Origin: CAITSH01 sp025356665
GTDB taxonomy: Bacteria; Pseudomonadota; Gammaproteobacteria; Burkholderiales; SG8-39
Assembly (NCBI GenBank): GCA_025356665.1
Contig: JANXRV010000090.1
Coordinates: 1 to 64,000, forward strand
Direction of reading: 5' to 3'
DNA: 64,000 nt
Of this stretch, positions 63,277 to 64,000 are shown in pieces. Under the pieces are notes generated by a model. It saw nothing but the letters and a program-made list of their open reading frames with translations, was not told where the DNA came from and made no database searches. Every line of letters starts with the position of its first letter. The stretch's first letter is position 1. A program made the translations under genes and the position numbers.

Positions 63277-63900
63277 ATGAACAAAGACTACAAACCACGC
63301 CAAGCGGCAAAAAAATCCTCAGGGGGCAGCACCCTCCTCGGGGTGTTCATCGGCCTCATTTTCGGTCTCGCGCTGGCGGCGGGTATCGCCGTCTATATCA
63401 ACAAGACGCCGATTCCCTTTCTCGACAAAGCCAAGCCTGCGGAAAAAACCGCATCGTCCAAGACGCCAGCGGTGGTGCCCAATCTGTCCGAAACGCTGAA
63501 AACCGCTCCTGAAAAGCAGGCTGGCGACAAACCGCGCTTTGATTTTTACAAAATCCTGCCCGGCCAGGAGGAACCCGTATCCGAACAGCAGATCAAACAG
63601 GCGGCGAAAGATGCGGTCAAAGCCACGGCAGAGGGCAAAGACCTGAAGGATTTTTACCTGCTGCAAGCCGGTGCTTTTCAGAATCCGGCCGATGCGGACA
63701 ACCTGAAAGCCAAACTTGCCTTACTGGGATTGGAAGCCGGCGTGGAACCGACCAATCTGGCCGAAAAAGGCATTTGGTACCGCGTACGCATCGGGCCCTA
63801 TACCAAGATCGACGACCTGAATCGCACCAGGGCGACACTGGCGCAGAACGGAATTGAAGCAACACTGGTCAAAGTAAAAGATAGCAGCGCAAAGAATTGA
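63277..63900 (+). CDS. SPOR-domain protein (FtsN-like)
   Basis: A short basic cytoplasmic N-terminus, one transmembrane segment (LLGVFIGLIFGLALAAGIAVYI), a Lys/Ala/Pro-rich linker, then a C-terminal SPOR domain with FYLLQAGAFQNPADADNLKAKLALLG and WYRVRIGPYTKIDDLNRTRATL. SPOR domains bind denuded peptidoglycan at the septum, so a cell division role is likely. Length is 207 residues. It sits between argS and a probable dsbA, a common betaproteobacterial order. Confidence 0.92.
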   Translation: MNKDYKPRQAAKKSSGGSTLLGVFIGLIFGLALAAGIAVYINKTPIPFLDKAKPAEKTASSKTPAVVPNLSETLKTAPEKQAGDKPRFDFYKILPGQEEPVSEQQIKQAAKDAVKATAEGKDLKDFYLLQAGAFQNPADADNLKAKLALLGLEAGVEPTNLAEKGIWYRVRIGPYTKIDDLNRTRATLAQNGIEATLVKVKDSSAKN

Positions 63901-63935
63901 CTTCCAGACGGCTTACGCTTAACTCGGAGACGCAT

Positions 63936-64000
63936 ATGTTCAAAATTTTTATCGCCGGATTTTTCGCCCTTATCAGCCTCGTTCCGCTCGTCGCAGCGGC
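63936..64000 (+). CDS. Exported protein start, probable thiol:disulfide interchange protein DsbA (cut by window edge)
   Basis: ATG 63936 has CGGAGA about 7 bases upstream and opens a frame to the edge, giving 21 residues: a short basic head, a hydrophobic core (IFIAGFFALISLVPLV) and AAA, a signal peptide. No catalytic residues are in view. The dsbA suggestion rests only on gene order after argS and a SPOR gene. Confidence 0.5.
   Translation, partial: MFKIFIAGFFALISLVPLVAA

Noticed and set aside
62467..63303. Minus-strand open frame of 278 codons opposite argS
   Set aside because: argS is unmistakable on the plus strand; the antisense frame is a by-product of GC-rich codon usage.

Overview
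The window looks like a chromosomal segment of a betaproteobacterium. The right end (56.5-64 kb) carries a housekeeping block: zapB-like, zapA, 6S RNA, an EVE-domain gene, hemE, priA, argS, a SPOR-domain protein and the start of an exported protein that is probably dsbA. I recognise this order from betaproteobacteria by general knowledge; no search was run. The DNA is moderately GC-rich and several genes start with TTG or GTG. 

From 0.2 to 35.8 kb lies a long, mostly plus-strand surface-polysaccharide (O-antigen-like) locus. It holds an oxidoreductase, two C-methyltransferases of the zinc-binding NDP-hexose type, and a CDP-glucose cassette (rfbF, rfbG, a 3,5-epimerase-like gene and an SDR gene). 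A second sugar cassette follows (C-methyltransferase, RmlC-like, SDR), then a DegT-like enzyme, a FemAB/GNAT-like transferase, a polysaccharide deacetylase and a GT2-methyltransferase fusion. A Wzx-type flippase, a hexapeptide acyltransferase, an FkbM methyltransferase, an RmlD-like reductase and an asparagine-synthase-like amidotransferase come next. The block ends with a WecA-type initiating transferase and a WbpM/CapD-type dehydratase. One 719-residue membrane protein of unknown function (3.7-5.9 kb) runs against this direction.

From 56.2 down to 35.9 kb everything is on the minus strand. In order of transcription: a WaaQ-like heptosyltransferase, two GT4 enzymes, an MsbA-type ABC exporter, then a tightly packed chain of GT4 and GT9 transferases, an O-antigen ligase/polymerase-like protein, a second asparagine synthase, two more GT4 genes, a NodU-type carbamoyltransferase, a methyltransferase, a GT4 and a last GT9. 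Most junctions from 50.6 to 38.0 kb overlap by 1 to 4 bases, which points to a translationally coupled operon. This block probably builds and decorates the lipid A core and the attached glycan.

Together the genes would make undecaprenyl-linked sugars (WecA, WbpM), synthesise branched or C-methylated deoxysugars from CDP-glucose and perhaps dTDP- or UDP-sugars, add side groups (acetyl, methyl, amide, carbamoyl, possibly aminoacyl), flip the chain (Wzx) and ligate it to lipid A core (WaaL-like) exported by MsbA. The window has 4 GT2 domains (one fused), 10 GT4 and 3 GT9 enzymes. The most notable non-standard signals are the CDP-sugar route without a 3-dehydratase but with C-methyltransferases, the GT2-methyltransferase fusion, paired amidotransferases with a carbamoyltransferase, and a cluster of DnaA-box-like sites between hemE and priA. 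No tRNA, rRNA, insertion sequence, prophage or CRISPR array was seen.
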